From: Nocardia iowensis
GTDB lineage: Bacteria > Actinomycetota > Actinomycetes > Mycobacteriales > Mycobacteriaceae
Length of the DNA: 64,000 bases
Direction of reading: 5' to 3'
Assembly: GCF_019222765.1 (NCBI RefSeq)
Contig: NZ_CP078145.1
Span: 5,704,001-5,768,000, forward strand
Below are positions 19,469 through 28,625 of the stretch, one piece after another; position 1 is the first letter of the stretch, and every line of letters starts with the position of its first letter. Both the position numbers and the translations under genes were made by a program. The notes below the pieces were generated by a model. It did not search any database. It worked only from the letters and a program-made list of their open reading frames with translations, and was not told the origin of the DNA.

Positions 19469-22400
19469 TCAGGCGTTGAAGTACTTCGCCTCGGGGTGCA
19501 GCAGGACGAACGCGTCGGTGGATTGTTCCGGATGGAGTTGGAGTTCCTCGGAGAGGACAACCCCGATGCGGTCGGCCTCGAGCAGGTCGACCAGTTTGGC
19601 ACGGTCGTCCAGGTCGGGGCAGGCGCCATAGCCGAAGGAGTAGCGCGCGCCCCGGTAGCCGAGCTTGAAGTAGTCGAGGACGTCGGTGGGGTCCGAGTCG
19701 GCGACCGCGTGCCCGTCCAGGGTCAGTTCCTCCCGGATGCGGCGGTGCCAGTACTCGGCCAGTGCCTCGGTGAGCTGGACGCCGATGCCGTGCACCTCGA
19801 GGTAGTCGCGGTAGTTGTCGGCCGCGAAGAGTTCGTTGGCGAAGTCGGCGATCGGCTGGCCCATGGTAACCAGCTGGAACGGCAGCACATCCACCTGACC
19901 GGTCGCCTCGGCCTGCTCGCGTGACCGGATGAAGTCGGCGATGCACAGGAAGCGGTCGCGCTGCTGGCGCGGAAAGGTGAACCGATAGCGTTCGGCCGCA
20001 CCGGGATTCGGTTCGGTGAGCACGACAACGTCGTCACCCTCGGACACCGCAGGGAAGTAGCCGTACACCACGGCGGCGTGCTGGAGCACACCCTCGGTGC
20101 TCAGCCGGTCGAGCCAGAGCCGCAGCCGCGGCTTGCCCTCGGTCTCCACCAGTTCCTCATAGCTCGGCCCCTCGCCGCCGCGCTGGCCGCGCAGACCCCA
20201 CTGACCGAGGAACAGTGCCCGCTCATCGAGCAGCCCCGAATACTCGTGCAGCGCCAGGCCTTTCACTACCCGGGTGCCCCAGAACGGTGGCACCGGCACC
20301 GGCACGTCCGCGGCGACATCGGAGCGCGCGGGCACCTCGATCGGCACCTCGACCGCCTTGCGTTGCTCGGCAATGCGCTTGGACCGTTCGTGGCGGGCCT
20401 TGCGTTCGGCCGCCTTCTCCCGCTCTGCGATCGCCTCGGGGCTGTCGGGATCGATGCCGCCGCCGCGCTTGCGGGTCATGATGTCGTCCATCAACCGCAG
20501 GCCCTCGAAGGCGTCGCGGGCGTAGTGCACGTCGCCCTCGTACACCTCGGTGAGGTCGTTCTCGACATAACCGCGGGTCAGCGCCGCCCCACCGAGCAGC
20601 ACCGGGAACTGCTCGGCCACACCCTTGGCGTTGAGCTCCTGCAGGTTCTCCTTCATCACCACGGTCGACTTCACCAGCAGCCCGGACATGCCGATGACGT
20701 CGGCCTTCTTGTCCACGGCGGCATCGAGGATGGTCGCGATGGGCTGCTTGATGCCCAGATTCACCACCTCGTAGCCGTTGTTGGACAGGATGATGTCGAC
20801 CAGGTTCTTGCCGATGTCGTGCACGTCGCCCTTGACGGTGGCCAGCACGATGCGGCCCTTGCCGCTGTCGTCGGTGGCCTCCATGTGCGGCTCCAGGTAC
20901 GCGACCGCGGCCTTCATCACCTCGGCCGACTGCAAGACGAACGGCAGCTGCATCTGTCCGGAGCCGAACAGCTCACCGACGGTCTTCATGCCGGAGAGCA
21001 GCGTCTCGTTGATGATCTGCAGCGGCGGCACCTGCTGCATCGCCTCGTCGAGGTCGGCCTCCATGCCGTTGCGTTCGCCGTCGACGATGCGCCGCGCCAG
21101 CCGCTCGAACAGCGGCAGCGCCGCCATCTCCTCGGCGCGCGAGGCCCGCGACGACGACGTGGATACGCCTTCGAACAGTCCCATCAACTTCTGCAGCGGG
21201 TCGTAGTCCTCGCCGCGCCGGTCGTACACCAGGTCCAGCGCCGTTTCGCGCTGCTCGTCGGGGATACGCGCCATCGGCAGGATCTTCGAGGCGTGCACGA
21301 TCGCGGAATCCAGTCCGGCCTGCACGCATTCGTGCATGAACACCGAGTTCAACACCTGACGGGCCGCGGGATTCAAGCCGAAGGAGATGTTCGACAGGCC
21401 GAGGGTGGTCTGTACCTGGGGATGCTTGCTCTTGAGCAGCCGGATGGCTTCGATGGTTTCGATGCCGTCCCGGCGCGACTCCTCCTGACCGGTGCCGAGG
21501 GTGAAGGTGAGCGTGTCGATGATGATGTCGCTCTCCAGCAAGCCCCAGTTGCCGGTGATGTCGGCGATCAACCGCTCGGCGATCTCCACCTTCTTCGCGG
21601 CGGTGCGGGCCTGGCCCTCCTCGTCGATGGTCAGCGCGACCACGGCGGCGCCGTGTTCGGCGACCAGCTGCATGGTCTGCTGGAAACGGGATTCGGGACC
21701 GTCGCCGTCCTCGTAGTTCACCGAGTTCACCGCGCAGCGGCCGCCCAGGTGTTCCAGACCCGCCTTCAGCACCGGAGTTTCGGTGGAGTCGAGCATGATC
21801 GGCAGCGTCGACGCGGTGGCCAGCCTGCTGGCCAGCGCCTCCATGTCCTTGGCGCCGTCGCGGCCGACGTAGTCGACGCAGAGGTCGAGCATGTGCGCGC
21901 CGTCGCGGGTCTGGTCCTTGGCGATGTCCAGGCACTTCTGCCAGTCCTCGGCCAGCATGGCTTCCCGGAATGCCTTGGAGCCGTTGGCATTGGTGCGCTC
22001 GCCGATCATCATGATCGAGGCGTCCTGCTCGAACGGCACCGCCGTGTACATGCTGGACACCGCGGGCTCGTGGGCCGGAGCGCGGCGCTCGTCCAGCGGC
22101 GGCAACTTCGGCTCGATCTCGCGAACCGCCTCGGTCACCTGCCTGATGTGCTCGGGGGTGGTGCCGCAGCAGCCGCCGACCAGCGCGAGCCCGAACTCGG
22201 AGACGAAGCCGCTGAGCGCGACCGCCAGTTCCTCCGGTGACAGCGGGTATTCGGCACCGTTGGCGCCGAGCACCGGCAGACCCGCGTTCGGCATCACCGA
22301 CACCGGGACCTGCGCGTGCCGGGACAGATGCCGCAGATGCTCGCTCATCTCGGCCGGACCGGTCGCGCAGTTCAGGCCGATCATGTCGATGCCGAGCGGC

Positions 22401-23065
22401 TCCAGCGCGGTGAGCGCCGCGCCGATCTCGCTGCCGACCAGCATTGTGCCGGTGGTCTCCACGGTCACGTGGGTGATGATCGGAATGCGCCGCCCGAGCA
22501 GCCGCATGGCCTCCCGGCTGCCGTTCACCGCCGCTTTGACCTGCAGCAGGTCCTGGCAGGTCTCGATCAGGATGGCGTCAGCGCCGCCCTCGAGCATGCC
22601 GAGCGCGGATTCGGTGTACGCGTCGCGCAACGCGATATAAGGAGCATGGCCCAGCGTTGGCAGCTTCGTCCCCGGCCCCATCGAGCCGAGCACGTAACGC
22701 GGCGTGCCATCGGCGGACGGGCCCATCTCGTCGGCCACCTCGCGGGCCAGCCTGGTGCCGCGCTCGGACAGGTCGCGGATGCGATCGGCGATGTCGTAGT
22801 CGGCCAGGTTGGGCAGGTTGCAGCCGAAGGTATTCGTCTCGACCGCGTCCGCGCCCGCCTCGAAGTAGGCGCGGTGGATGCTGCGCAGCACGTCCGGGCG
22901 GGTGTCGTTGAGGATTTCGTTGCAGCCCTCGAGGCCGAGGAAGTCGTCCAGCGTGAGGTCCGCCGCCTGCAACATCGTGCCCATCGCACCGTCACCGATC
23001 ACGACACGGCGGCGCAATGTGTCGAGTAGCGTGGTGTCGAACTCGGCGGGGATGGACGCAGACAT
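19469..23065 (-). CDS. metH: cobalamin-dependent methionine synthase MetH
   Basis: 1198-residue enzyme that methylates homocysteine from methyl-tetrahydrofolate through cobalamin. Domains in order: homocysteine-binding with zinc cysteines (VGGCCGTTPEHI), pterin-binding (ERTNANGSKAF; GLSNISFGL), B12 cap and B12-binding with the DxHxxG ligand loop GDVHDIGKN and the SGLLVKSTVVM region, and the reactivation domain ending RIGVVLSEELQLHPEQSTDA. ATG 23065 (MSASIPAEFD) is chosen because the upstream 30 in-frame codons are noncoding-like. It is divergent from the PAC2 gene. No cobalamin riboswitch motif is seen in the 172-base leader. Confidence 0.97.
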   Translation of the reverse strand: MSASIPAEFDTTLLDTLRRRVVIGDGAMGTMLQAADLTLDDFLGLEGCNEILNDTRPDVLRSIHRAYFEAGADAVETNTFGCNLPNLADYDIADRIRDLSERGTRLAREVADEMGPSADGTPRYVLGSMGPGTKLPTLGHAPYIALRDAYTESALGMLEGGADAILIETCQDLLQVKAAVNGSREAMRLLGRRIPIITHVTVETTGTMLVGSEIGAALTALEPLGIDMIGLNCATGPAEMSEHLRHLSRHAQVPVSVMPNAGLPVLGANGAEYPLSPEELAVALSGFVSEFGLALVGGCCGTTPEHIRQVTEAVREIEPKLPPLDERRAPAHEPAVSSMYTAVPFEQDASIMMIGERTNANGSKAFREAMLAEDWQKCLDIAKDQTRDGAHMLDLCVDYVGRDGAKDMEALASRLATASTLPIMLDSTETPVLKAGLEHLGGRCAVNSVNYEDGDGPESRFQQTMQLVAEHGAAVVALTIDEEGQARTAAKKVEIAERLIADITGNWGLLESDIIIDTLTFTLGTGQEESRRDGIETIEAIRLLKSKHPQVQTTLGLSNISFGLNPAARQVLNSVFMHECVQAGLDSAIVHASKILPMARIPDEQRETALDLVYDRRGEDYDPLQKLMGLFEGVSTSSSRASRAEEMAALPLFERLARRIVDGERNGMEADLDEAMQQVPPLQIINETLLSGMKTVGELFGSGQMQLPFVLQSAEVMKAAVAYLEPHMEATDDSGKGRIVLATVKGDVHDIGKNLVDIILSNNGYEVVNLGIKQPIATILDAAVDKKADVIGMSGLLVKSTVVMKENLQELNAKGVAEQFPVLLGGAALTRGYVENDLTEVYEGDVHYARDAFEGLRLMDDIMTRKRGGGIDPDSPEAIAEREKAAERKARHERSKRIAEQRKAVEVPIEVPARSDVAADVPVPVPPFWGTRVVKGLALHEYSGLLDERALFLGQWGLRGQRGGEGPSYEELVETEGKPRLRLWLDRLSTEGVLQHAAVVYGYFPAVSEGDDVVVLTEPNPGAAERYRFTFPRQQRDRFLCIADFIRSREQAEATGQVDVLPFQLVTMGQPIADFANELFAADNYRDYLEVHGIGVQLTEALAEYWHRRIREELTLDGHAVADSDPTDVLDYFKLGYRGARYSFGYGACPDLDDRAKLVDLLEADRIGVVLSEELQLHPEQSTDAFVLLHPEAKYFNA

Positions 23066-23237
23066 GTGATCAAGCGTAATGGTCGGGTGAGACAGCCCTG
23101 TCCCCCGCCGCCGTTGCCGAACACGCCGGGCGTCCGGCCGCCCAGTTCCGCACACATCCGGCGTACCTCGCCCTTCGCGGCGGCCGTGCGTGGTTTGATG
23201 ACGGACTTCGTCCGGCTGCGCGCACTATGCTGACCGA

Positions 23238-24122
23238 GTGAACCCCAGTGAAACTCCCGATCCGGAACTGCCGACGTTGCGGGAACCGGTGCTGGTCGCG
23301 GCCTTCGAAGGCTGGAACGACGCGGGCGACGCCGCAAGCGGCGCCGTAGAGCATCTGGAATTGATCTGGGACGCCGAGCCGCTAGCCGAACTCGATTCCG
23401 AGGACTACTACGACTACCAGGTCAACCGCCCGACGGTGCGCCAGGTGGACGGCGTGACCAGGGAAATCCAGTGGCCGTCCACCATGCTCTCGGTGTGCTC
23501 GCCGCCGGGCAGCGACCGCGACATCGTGCTGCTGCGCGGGATCGAACCGAACATGCGCTGGCGCAGCTTCTGCGACGACCTGCTGGAGTTCATCGAACAA
23601 CTGGGCGTGCAGACCGTGGTCATCCTCGGCGCGTTGCTCGCCGATACGCCGCACACCCGTCCCGTTCCGGTGACGGGGTCCGCGTACAGCAAGGAAGCCG
23701 CCGAGCGATTCAACCTCGAGCAAACCCGGTACGAGGGTCCCACCGGGATCACCGGGGTGCTGCAAGACCAGTGTGTGAAGGCAGGTGTGCCCGCGGTGTC
23801 GTTCTGGGCCGCCGTGCCGCACTACGTTTCCCAGCCGCCGAACCCGAAGGCCACGATCGCGCTGCTACATCGGGTCGAGGATGTGCTCGACATCGAGGTG
23901 CCGCTCGGCGAACTGCCCTCGCAGGCCGAGGATTGGGAGACCGCGGTGAACGAGATGACCGCGGGCGATGACGAGGTCACCGAGTACGTGCGGTCGCTCG
24001 AGGAGCGGGGCGACGCGGCGGTCGACGTGAACGAGGCGATGGCCAAGATCGACGGCGACGCCATCGCGGCCGAGTTCGAGAAGTATCTGCGCAGGCGGGG
24101 TCCGGGCAGCTTCGGACTCTGA
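23238..24122 (+). CDS. PAC2 family protein (Rv2125-like)
   Basis: 294-residue PAC2 (proteasome assembly chaperone 2-like) protein. The family start REPVLVAAFEGWNDAGDAAS and the central TVVILGALLADTPHTRPVPVTG are visible; the C-terminal acidic tail (DVNEAMAKIDGDAIAAEFEKYLRRR) matches actinobacterial members. M. tuberculosis Rv2125 sits in the same divergent position next to metH. Its bacterial role is not established. Translation starts at GTG 23238, with no clear ribosome site. Confidence 0.9.
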   Translation: MNPSETPDPELPTLREPVLVAAFEGWNDAGDAASGAVEHLELIWDAEPLAELDSEDYYDYQVNRPTVRQVDGVTREIQWPSTMLSVCSPPGSDRDIVLLRGIEPNMRWRSFCDDLLEFIEQLGVQTVVILGALLADTPHTRPVPVTGSAYSKEAAERFNLEQTRYEGPTGITGVLQDQCVKAGVPAVSFWAAVPHYVSQPPNPKATIALLHRVEDVLDIEVPLGELPSQAEDWETAVNEMTAGDDEVTEYVRSLEERGDAAVDVNEAMAKIDGDAIAAEFEKYLRRRGPGSFGL

Positions 24123-24200
24123 AGTGGTTGAGCCCGAATAACATTGGTTTGCCCAGTGTTCACCGAGGGGCCGCATGTCGGCCGCGAAGCGGCTGCCGCC

Positions 24201-24206
24201 TATTCT
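24201..24206 (+). promoter_or_regulatory. -10 hexamer (TATTCT) for a leaderless start
   Basis: TATTCT fits the actinobacterial TAnnnT -10 pattern and ends seven bases before GTG 24214, the distance expected when the transcript begins at the start codon. It supports 24214 over ATG 24175 as the translation start. Confidence 0.45.
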
Positions 24207-24213
24207 TTTTAGG

Positions 24214-26832
24214 GTGACCTTTCTCCCGATCGTCGCGCATCTGCGCGGTTTTGACGACCGGATCGCCGTCCTCTGCCCCCGATCTGCCACCGCGAACAGC
24301 ACGGCGGCGGTGCCGGTGGCGGAAGATTTGCGGCAGGTCACCTACGGGCAACTGGCGACGCTCGTCGAGGAGTTCGCGGCCGCGCTCGGACCGAACCGGC
24401 GGCTCGTCGCGCTCCCGGCCAGGAACGACCTCGCTTCGCTCGTGGCGTATCTCGGCGCACTCAGCGCGGGCTGCGTTGTCCTGCTCACCGCGGAAGTCAC
24501 CACCGAATTACTGACGACCTACGATCCGGATGTCGTCATCGAGGACGGCGCCACCCACGTGCGGCGCGAGACGTCGTCGCATACCCTGCATCCGGATCTC
24601 GCGCTGCTGCTGAGCACTTCGGGTTCCACCGGGTCACCGAAACTCGTCCGGCTTTCGTCGGCGAACCTGCTGGCCAACGCCGCCGCCATCGCCGAATACC
24701 TGACCATCACCCCCGGCGACCGCGCGGCCACGACGCTGCCGATGTTCTACTGCTACGGGCTCTCGGTGGTGCACAGCTACCTGGTGCGCGGCGCGAGCCT
24801 GTTGCTCACCGAACGGTCGGTCCTGGACGACACCTTCTGGGACGAGTTCCGCGCCTACCGGGCAACGTCTTTCGCGGCCGTCCCGTACACCATCGACCTG
24901 CTGGACCGGATCGGCTTCTCCCGCATGGAATTGCCGCACCTGCGCTACGTCACCCAGGCGGGCGGCAGGCTCGCCGCCGAGCGAGTCGTCGAATACGCGC
25001 GGCTCGGCGCACGGTCGGGCTGGGACTTCTTCGTCATGTACGGCCAGACCGAGGCCACCGCCCGGATGGCTTATCTGCCGCCGGATCTGGCGACTGAGCA
25101 CCCCGATTGCATCGGTGTGCCGATCCCTGGCGGGGAGTTCAGCCTGGAACCGGTCGACGACGCCGACTGGCACAGCGTCAACCCCTGCGGACACGAGCAA
25201 CTCGACGCCGAGGCGGGCGAACTGGTCTACCACGGACCCAACGTCATGATGGGTTACGCGACGTCCTCGTCCGATCTGGCGCTGGGCCGCACCGTCACCG
25301 CGTTGCGCACCGGCGATCTCGCGCGCCGCACTTCGGACGGCCTGTACCAGGTGATCGGACGCCGCAGCCGGTTCGCGAAGATCTTCGGCTTGCGCATCGA
25401 TCTGCAACGGCTCGAGTCCGGCTTGGCAGCAGCGGGTTTCACCGCCTGCTGCACCGACGACGACGAACACCTTGTCGTCGCGGTGCAGCACCCCGACACC
25501 GATCCGACCGAGACCGCCGCCCGCCTGGCCGGGCTGCCCGCCGCGGCGGTGCGGGTGTGCCCGGTCGAGGACCTGCCGCGGCTGGCCAACGGCAAGCCGG
25601 ACTACCCTGCCGTCCGCACGTTGGCCGCGCCCGCGCCGCAGAACCGAGACATCCGCGCGCTCTACGCCTTTGCCCTCGGCATCGACCCGGCGGCGATCCG
25701 CCCGGACAGCACCTTCGTCGATCTCGGCGGCAATTCGCTGACCTATGTGACGACCGCGGCCCGAGTGGAACACGCGCTGGGCCGGCTGCCCGCCGACTGG
25801 CCGACTATGACGATCGCCGAGCTCGAACGGATACCGCACGGCGGCAGGCGATTCGGCCGCACCCTGGACACGGGCACGCTGCTGCGCGCCGCGGCCATCG
25901 TGCTGATCGCGGGTTCGCACATCGGTCTTTTCGTCCTGTGGGGTGCCGCGCACGTGCTGCTCGCGGTCGCCGGATTCAACTTCGCCCGCTTCGCGGTGAC
26001 CGCCGCGCCGCGCGCCGAACGGTTGCGGCACGCGCTGCGCACGGTCGCGCTGATCGCCGTACCGACTGCCACCTGGGTAGCCATCACGTTGCTGTTCACC
26101 GACTACTACGGGTGGCAGAACGTGCTGCTGCTCAACAAGATTCTGGGCCCGCACGACAGCGCCACCGCGGGGCACCTCTGGTTCATCGAGGTGCTCGTCT
26201 ATTTCACGATCGCGGCCGCGCTACTACTGCGGATTCCACTGGTGGACGCGCTGGAGCGGCGCGAACCGTTCTGGTTCGCGATGGGCCTGCTCGCGATCAC
26301 CCTGGTGCTGCGGTACCAGCCGTTCGGACTCTATTCGGCGCAGGATGTGCGGTTCTCGCCGCTGGCCGTGTGGTTCTTCGCCATGGGCTGGGCCGCCGCG
26401 AAGGCGACGTCGAGGTGGCAGCGGCTGCTGGTGAGCGCCGTCCTGCTGGCTTGTGTGCCGGGCTATTTCGGGGTTCCCGATCGGGAGCGGCTGGTCATGG
26501 CCGGGCTACTCCTGCTGATCTGGCTGCCCGCGATCCGGGTGCCCGCCCTGGTGGCTGTCGCGGCCGCGGTGCTCGCCGACAGCTCGTTGTTCGCGTATCT
26601 GCTGCATTGGCAGGTATATCCACCGTTCGGGCAACACCATGTTGCGGCGTTGCTCGCCTCGCTGATGGCCGGTGTGGCCGCGACGAGGATGGTGGCGGGG
26701 GCGCGACGGCGGTTGCGCGTGCCGTCGATTCGATCAGCTGTCGATGGTCCAGACTTGGGCCGCCGCTTCCTGCGCCAGCTTCGCGAGCAGGATGTCTCGC
26801 GGGATCGTCTGGCCGGCAAGGTGATCGAGTGA
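24214..26832 (+). CDS. fused adenylation - carrier protein - membrane acyltransferase
   Basis: 872 residues when started at GTG 24214 (ATG 24175 gives 885). Residues about 10-470 form an AMP-binding adenylation domain with the P-loop LSTSGSTGSPK, YGQTEA, and the TGDL/GRRSRFAKIFG core. A phosphopantetheine carrier follows, with FVDLGGNSLTY (attachment Ser508). About 550-840 is an acyltransferase-3-like membrane domain with some nine or ten hydrophobic segments and LWFIEVLVYF. The arrangement suggests activation of an acid or amino acid, loading on the carrier, and transfer by the membrane domain to a lipid or wall acceptor, similar in logic to DltA-DltC-DltB but in one chain. The substrate is unknown. 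The last 99 bases overlap the convergent gene on the other strand. Confidence 0.82.
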   Translation: MTFLPIVAHLRGFDDRIAVLCPRSATANSTAAVPVAEDLRQVTYGQLATLVEEFAAALGPNRRLVALPARNDLASLVAYLGALSAGCVVLLTAEVTTELLTTYDPDVVIEDGATHVRRETSSHTLHPDLALLLSTSGSTGSPKLVRLSSANLLANAAAIAEYLTITPGDRAATTLPMFYCYGLSVVHSYLVRGASLLLTERSVLDDTFWDEFRAYRATSFAAVPYTIDLLDRIGFSRMELPHLRYVTQAGGRLAAERVVEYARLGARSGWDFFVMYGQTEATARMAYLPPDLATEHPDCIGVPIPGGEFSLEPVDDADWHSVNPCGHEQLDAEAGELVYHGPNVMMGYATSSSDLALGRTVTALRTGDLARRTSDGLYQVIGRRSRFAKIFGLRIDLQRLESGLAAAGFTACCTDDDEHLVVAVQHPDTDPTETAARLAGLPAAAVRVCPVEDLPRLANGKPDYPAVRTLAAPAPQNRDIRALYAFALGIDPAAIRPDSTFVDLGGNSLTYVTTAARVEHALGRLPADWPTMTIAELERIPHGGRRFGRTLDTGTLLRAAAIVLIAGSHIGLFVLWGAAHVLLAVAGFNFARFAVTAAPRAERLRHALRTVALIAVPTATWVAITLLFTDYYGWQNVLLLNKILGPHDSATAGHLWFIEVLVYFTIAAALLLRIPLVDALERREPFWFAMGLLAITLVLRYQPFGLYSAQDVRFSPLAVWFFAMGWAAAKATSRWQRLLVSAVLLACVPGYFGVPDRERLVMAGLLLLIWLPAIRVPALVAVAAAVLADSSLFAYLLHWQVYPPFGQHHVAALLASLMAGVAATRMVAGARRRLRVPSIRSAVDGPDLGRRFLRQLREQDVSRDRLAGKVIE

Positions 26833-27039
26833 CGGAACCACTACGTGGTGCGCGTCGGCTCGCTTGAGCTCCTGGGTCAGCTCGGCAAAGGCCGTGCCAT
26901 CACCGGAAGTCGATTCATGGAACGTTGCGGCGAAGCAGAGCCCTTCCTCGCGGGCGAGGCTGGTCATCGCATCCTCGAGCTCTTCGCTGTGGCCGTCGGC
27001 CAAATCGTCACGCACGTATCCATAGATCAACGCTTCCAC
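26734..27039 (-). CDS. resolvase-fold protein lacking the catalytic serine
   Basis: 101-residue protein shaped like the N-terminal domain of serine recombinases: LIYGYVRDDLAD at the start, a helix, then HHVVVPSLDHLAG as in VVxxLDRLxR. The catalytic serine expected after YxRV is replaced (YVRDD) and the following arginines are missing, so it should not recombine DNA. GTG 27039 has GGAGG at a good distance. It is divergent from an XRE-TPR regulator, with a palindrome in between, so a regulatory or adaptor role is possible. Its 3' end overlaps the preceding plus-strand gene by 99 bases tail to tail. Confidence 0.7.
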   Translation of the reverse strand: MEALIYGYVRDDLADGHSEELEDAMTSLAREEGLCFAATFHESTSGDGTAFAELTQELKRADAHHVVVPSLDHLAGQTIPRDILLAKLAQEAAAQVWTIDS

Positions 27040-27114
27040 CCGAACCTCCGTTGGATTGGGTACCGCTGTTCTTATGTGGATCACCCCATTGTGGGGTACT
27101 GCGCCCTGCAAGGA

Positions 27115-27132
27115 CAGATGCAATTGCATCTG
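27115..27132. promoter_or_regulatory. 18-bp perfect palindrome in divergent promoter region
   Basis: CAGATGCAATTGCATCTG is a perfect dyad in the 235-base gap between the resolvase-like gene and the XRE-TPR gene. A second, shorter dyad ACCCCA-ttg-TGGGGT is at 27083-27097. The first is the best candidate operator for the neighbouring helix-turn-helix protein. The rest of the gap shows no gene. Confidence 0.6.
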
Positions 27133-27274
27133 GCTCGAGCAAGATGGGTCCGGCAAACTTTCCGCTCCCATGTCCAGCATGCACAACGCCAAACTGCGAA
27201 TGCAGATGTCAACCCAGTGACACCTATATGCCCTATCTCGGCCACCGGGCGTTAACTGGTGCGATACTACTGAC

Positions 27275-28507
27275 GTGGCCGCTGGAGACGATCGACCCGT
27301 CTGGGCTGTCCGGATGCGCTCCGAGCGCGACGCGCGGGGGTGGTCACAAGCCGACGCCGTCCGCGTGATGCGCGCCAAGTCATCCCACAACCTGCCGACA
27401 GACAGTACACTGCTGCGTAACTGGCGCCGCTGGGAATCGGGCGAGTCGCGGCCGGATGATTTCTACGCACCGATCATCGCCGCCGCCTTCGACACTGTCA
27501 CGGCCGCGTTCTTCCCCAAAGCCAGGCCGAATCGAGACGACGAAGTCCTCTCGGCAACCGGCATGGACACGCTGGAGTTCATTGGCAGACTCCGCATGTC
27601 GGACGTTTCCCCCGCCACCCTCGACGCCATCCGTATCACCGCGGAACGCCTGTGCTGCGAGTACTCCTATGCCGATCCGCACGAACTGCACGCCGAGGGC
27701 ACCGGGTGGTTGCGGCGAATTACCTCGCTACTGGACGGCCGACTGACACTGGCGCAGCATCGCGACATCCTCGTCCTCGCGGGATGGGTTGCGCTACTGG
27801 TCGGTTGCGTGGATTACGACCTCGGCCGGCGGACCGCCGCCGAAGCGACCCGGCGCGCCGCGTATTCGCTGGGGGTGGAGGCGGAGAACGCCGAAATCAC
27901 CGGCTGGAGTGTGGAAATGGCCGCTTGGTTCGCGTTGACCCAGGGCAACTATCGCGGCGCGATCGACGCGGTCGACCAAGTGCTGGGGGTAAGCCAGAAC
28001 CTGGGCGTCGGCGTGCAACTCGCCGCGCAACGAGCTAAGGCGTGGGCCCGGCTCGGCGACCGCCACCAGGTCGAGGCGGCGCTCGACCAGGGCCGAGCAA
28101 TTTTGGAGCGAATCGACCATCCGATCAATCTGGATAACCATTTCGTAGTCGACCCACAGAAGTTCGACTTCTACGCGATGGACTGCTGCCGGGTCGCGGG
28201 CGAGGATCGGCGCGCCGAGAACTACGCCAACGAGGTCATCCGCAACGCCACCCGCGCCGACGGCACGGTCCGCAATCCGATGCGGGTGTCCGAGGCGCAT
28301 CTGACCCTCGCGGTGGTCGCCGTCCGCAATCGCGATCTGGAACTCGCCGTCGATGAAGGACTGCGCGCGTTCGCGGGTAAACGCCGTTCACTGCCCTCGC
28401 TGATGTGGATCGCGGGCGAGGCCGCGCGCGAAATCATCGCCCGCTACCCCGGCGATCCGCGCACCCGCGTGTACTTTGACCAGCTGCGTTCGTTGTCGAA
28501 CGAGTGA
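27275..28507 (+). CDS. XRE-type helix-turn-helix regulator with TPR-like C-terminus
   Basis: 410-residue protein. Residues about 8-75 form a Cro/C1-like helix-turn-helix (MRSERDARGWSQADAVRVM ... LLRNWRRWESGESRPDDFY). The remaining 330 residues are helical repeats of TPR type, as in large actinobacterial XRE regulators that may sense peptides or metabolites. GTG 27275 is the start. It is divergent from the resolvase-like gene and ends 118 bases before jetA on the same strand. It may control either neighbour; that is inference. Confidence 0.8.
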   Translation: MAAGDDRPVWAVRMRSERDARGWSQADAVRVMRAKSSHNLPTDSTLLRNWRRWESGESRPDDFYAPIIAAAFDTVTAAFFPKARPNRDDEVLSATGMDTLEFIGRLRMSDVSPATLDAIRITAERLCCEYSYADPHELHAEGTGWLRRITSLLDGRLTLAQHRDILVLAGWVALLVGCVDYDLGRRTAAEATRRAAYSLGVEAENAEITGWSVEMAAWFALTQGNYRGAIDAVDQVLGVSQNLGVGVQLAAQRAKAWARLGDRHQVEAALDQGRAILERIDHPINLDNHFVVDPQKFDFYAMDCCRVAGEDRRAENYANEVIRNATRADGTVRNPMRVSEAHLTLAVVAVRNRDLELAVDEGLRAFAGKRRSLPSLMWIAGEAAREIIARYPGDPRTRVYFDQLRSLSNE

Positions 28508-28590
28508 CCGGTACCGTACCGGCGCAGGCCGATTCGACGGCGAACACCCGGCAAACAGGACACAGCCACGCCGAACAGGGCACGTTCGCG

Positions 28591-28618
28591 TTGTCGGCGA
28601 CCGGCCCGCTACTACCCT
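28591..28618 (+). promoter_or_regulatory. candidate jetA promoter
   Basis: TTGTCG (28591-28596), a 16-base spacer and TACCCT (28613-28618) fit an actinobacterial -35/-10 pair. The -10 ends seven bases before GTG 28626, so the jet transcript may be leaderless. Confidence 0.45.
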
Positions 28619-28625
28619 GTTCCCG

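Noticed and set aside
20078..22240. Plus-strand open frame of 720 codons opposite metH.
   Set aside because: Antisense shadow of the metH coding sequence without recognisable protein features.
23066..23237. Possible cobalamin riboswitch in the metH leader.
   Set aside because: The leader is only 172 bases, shared with a divergent gene, and I see no B12-box core (GCCACTG) or the expected paired elements.
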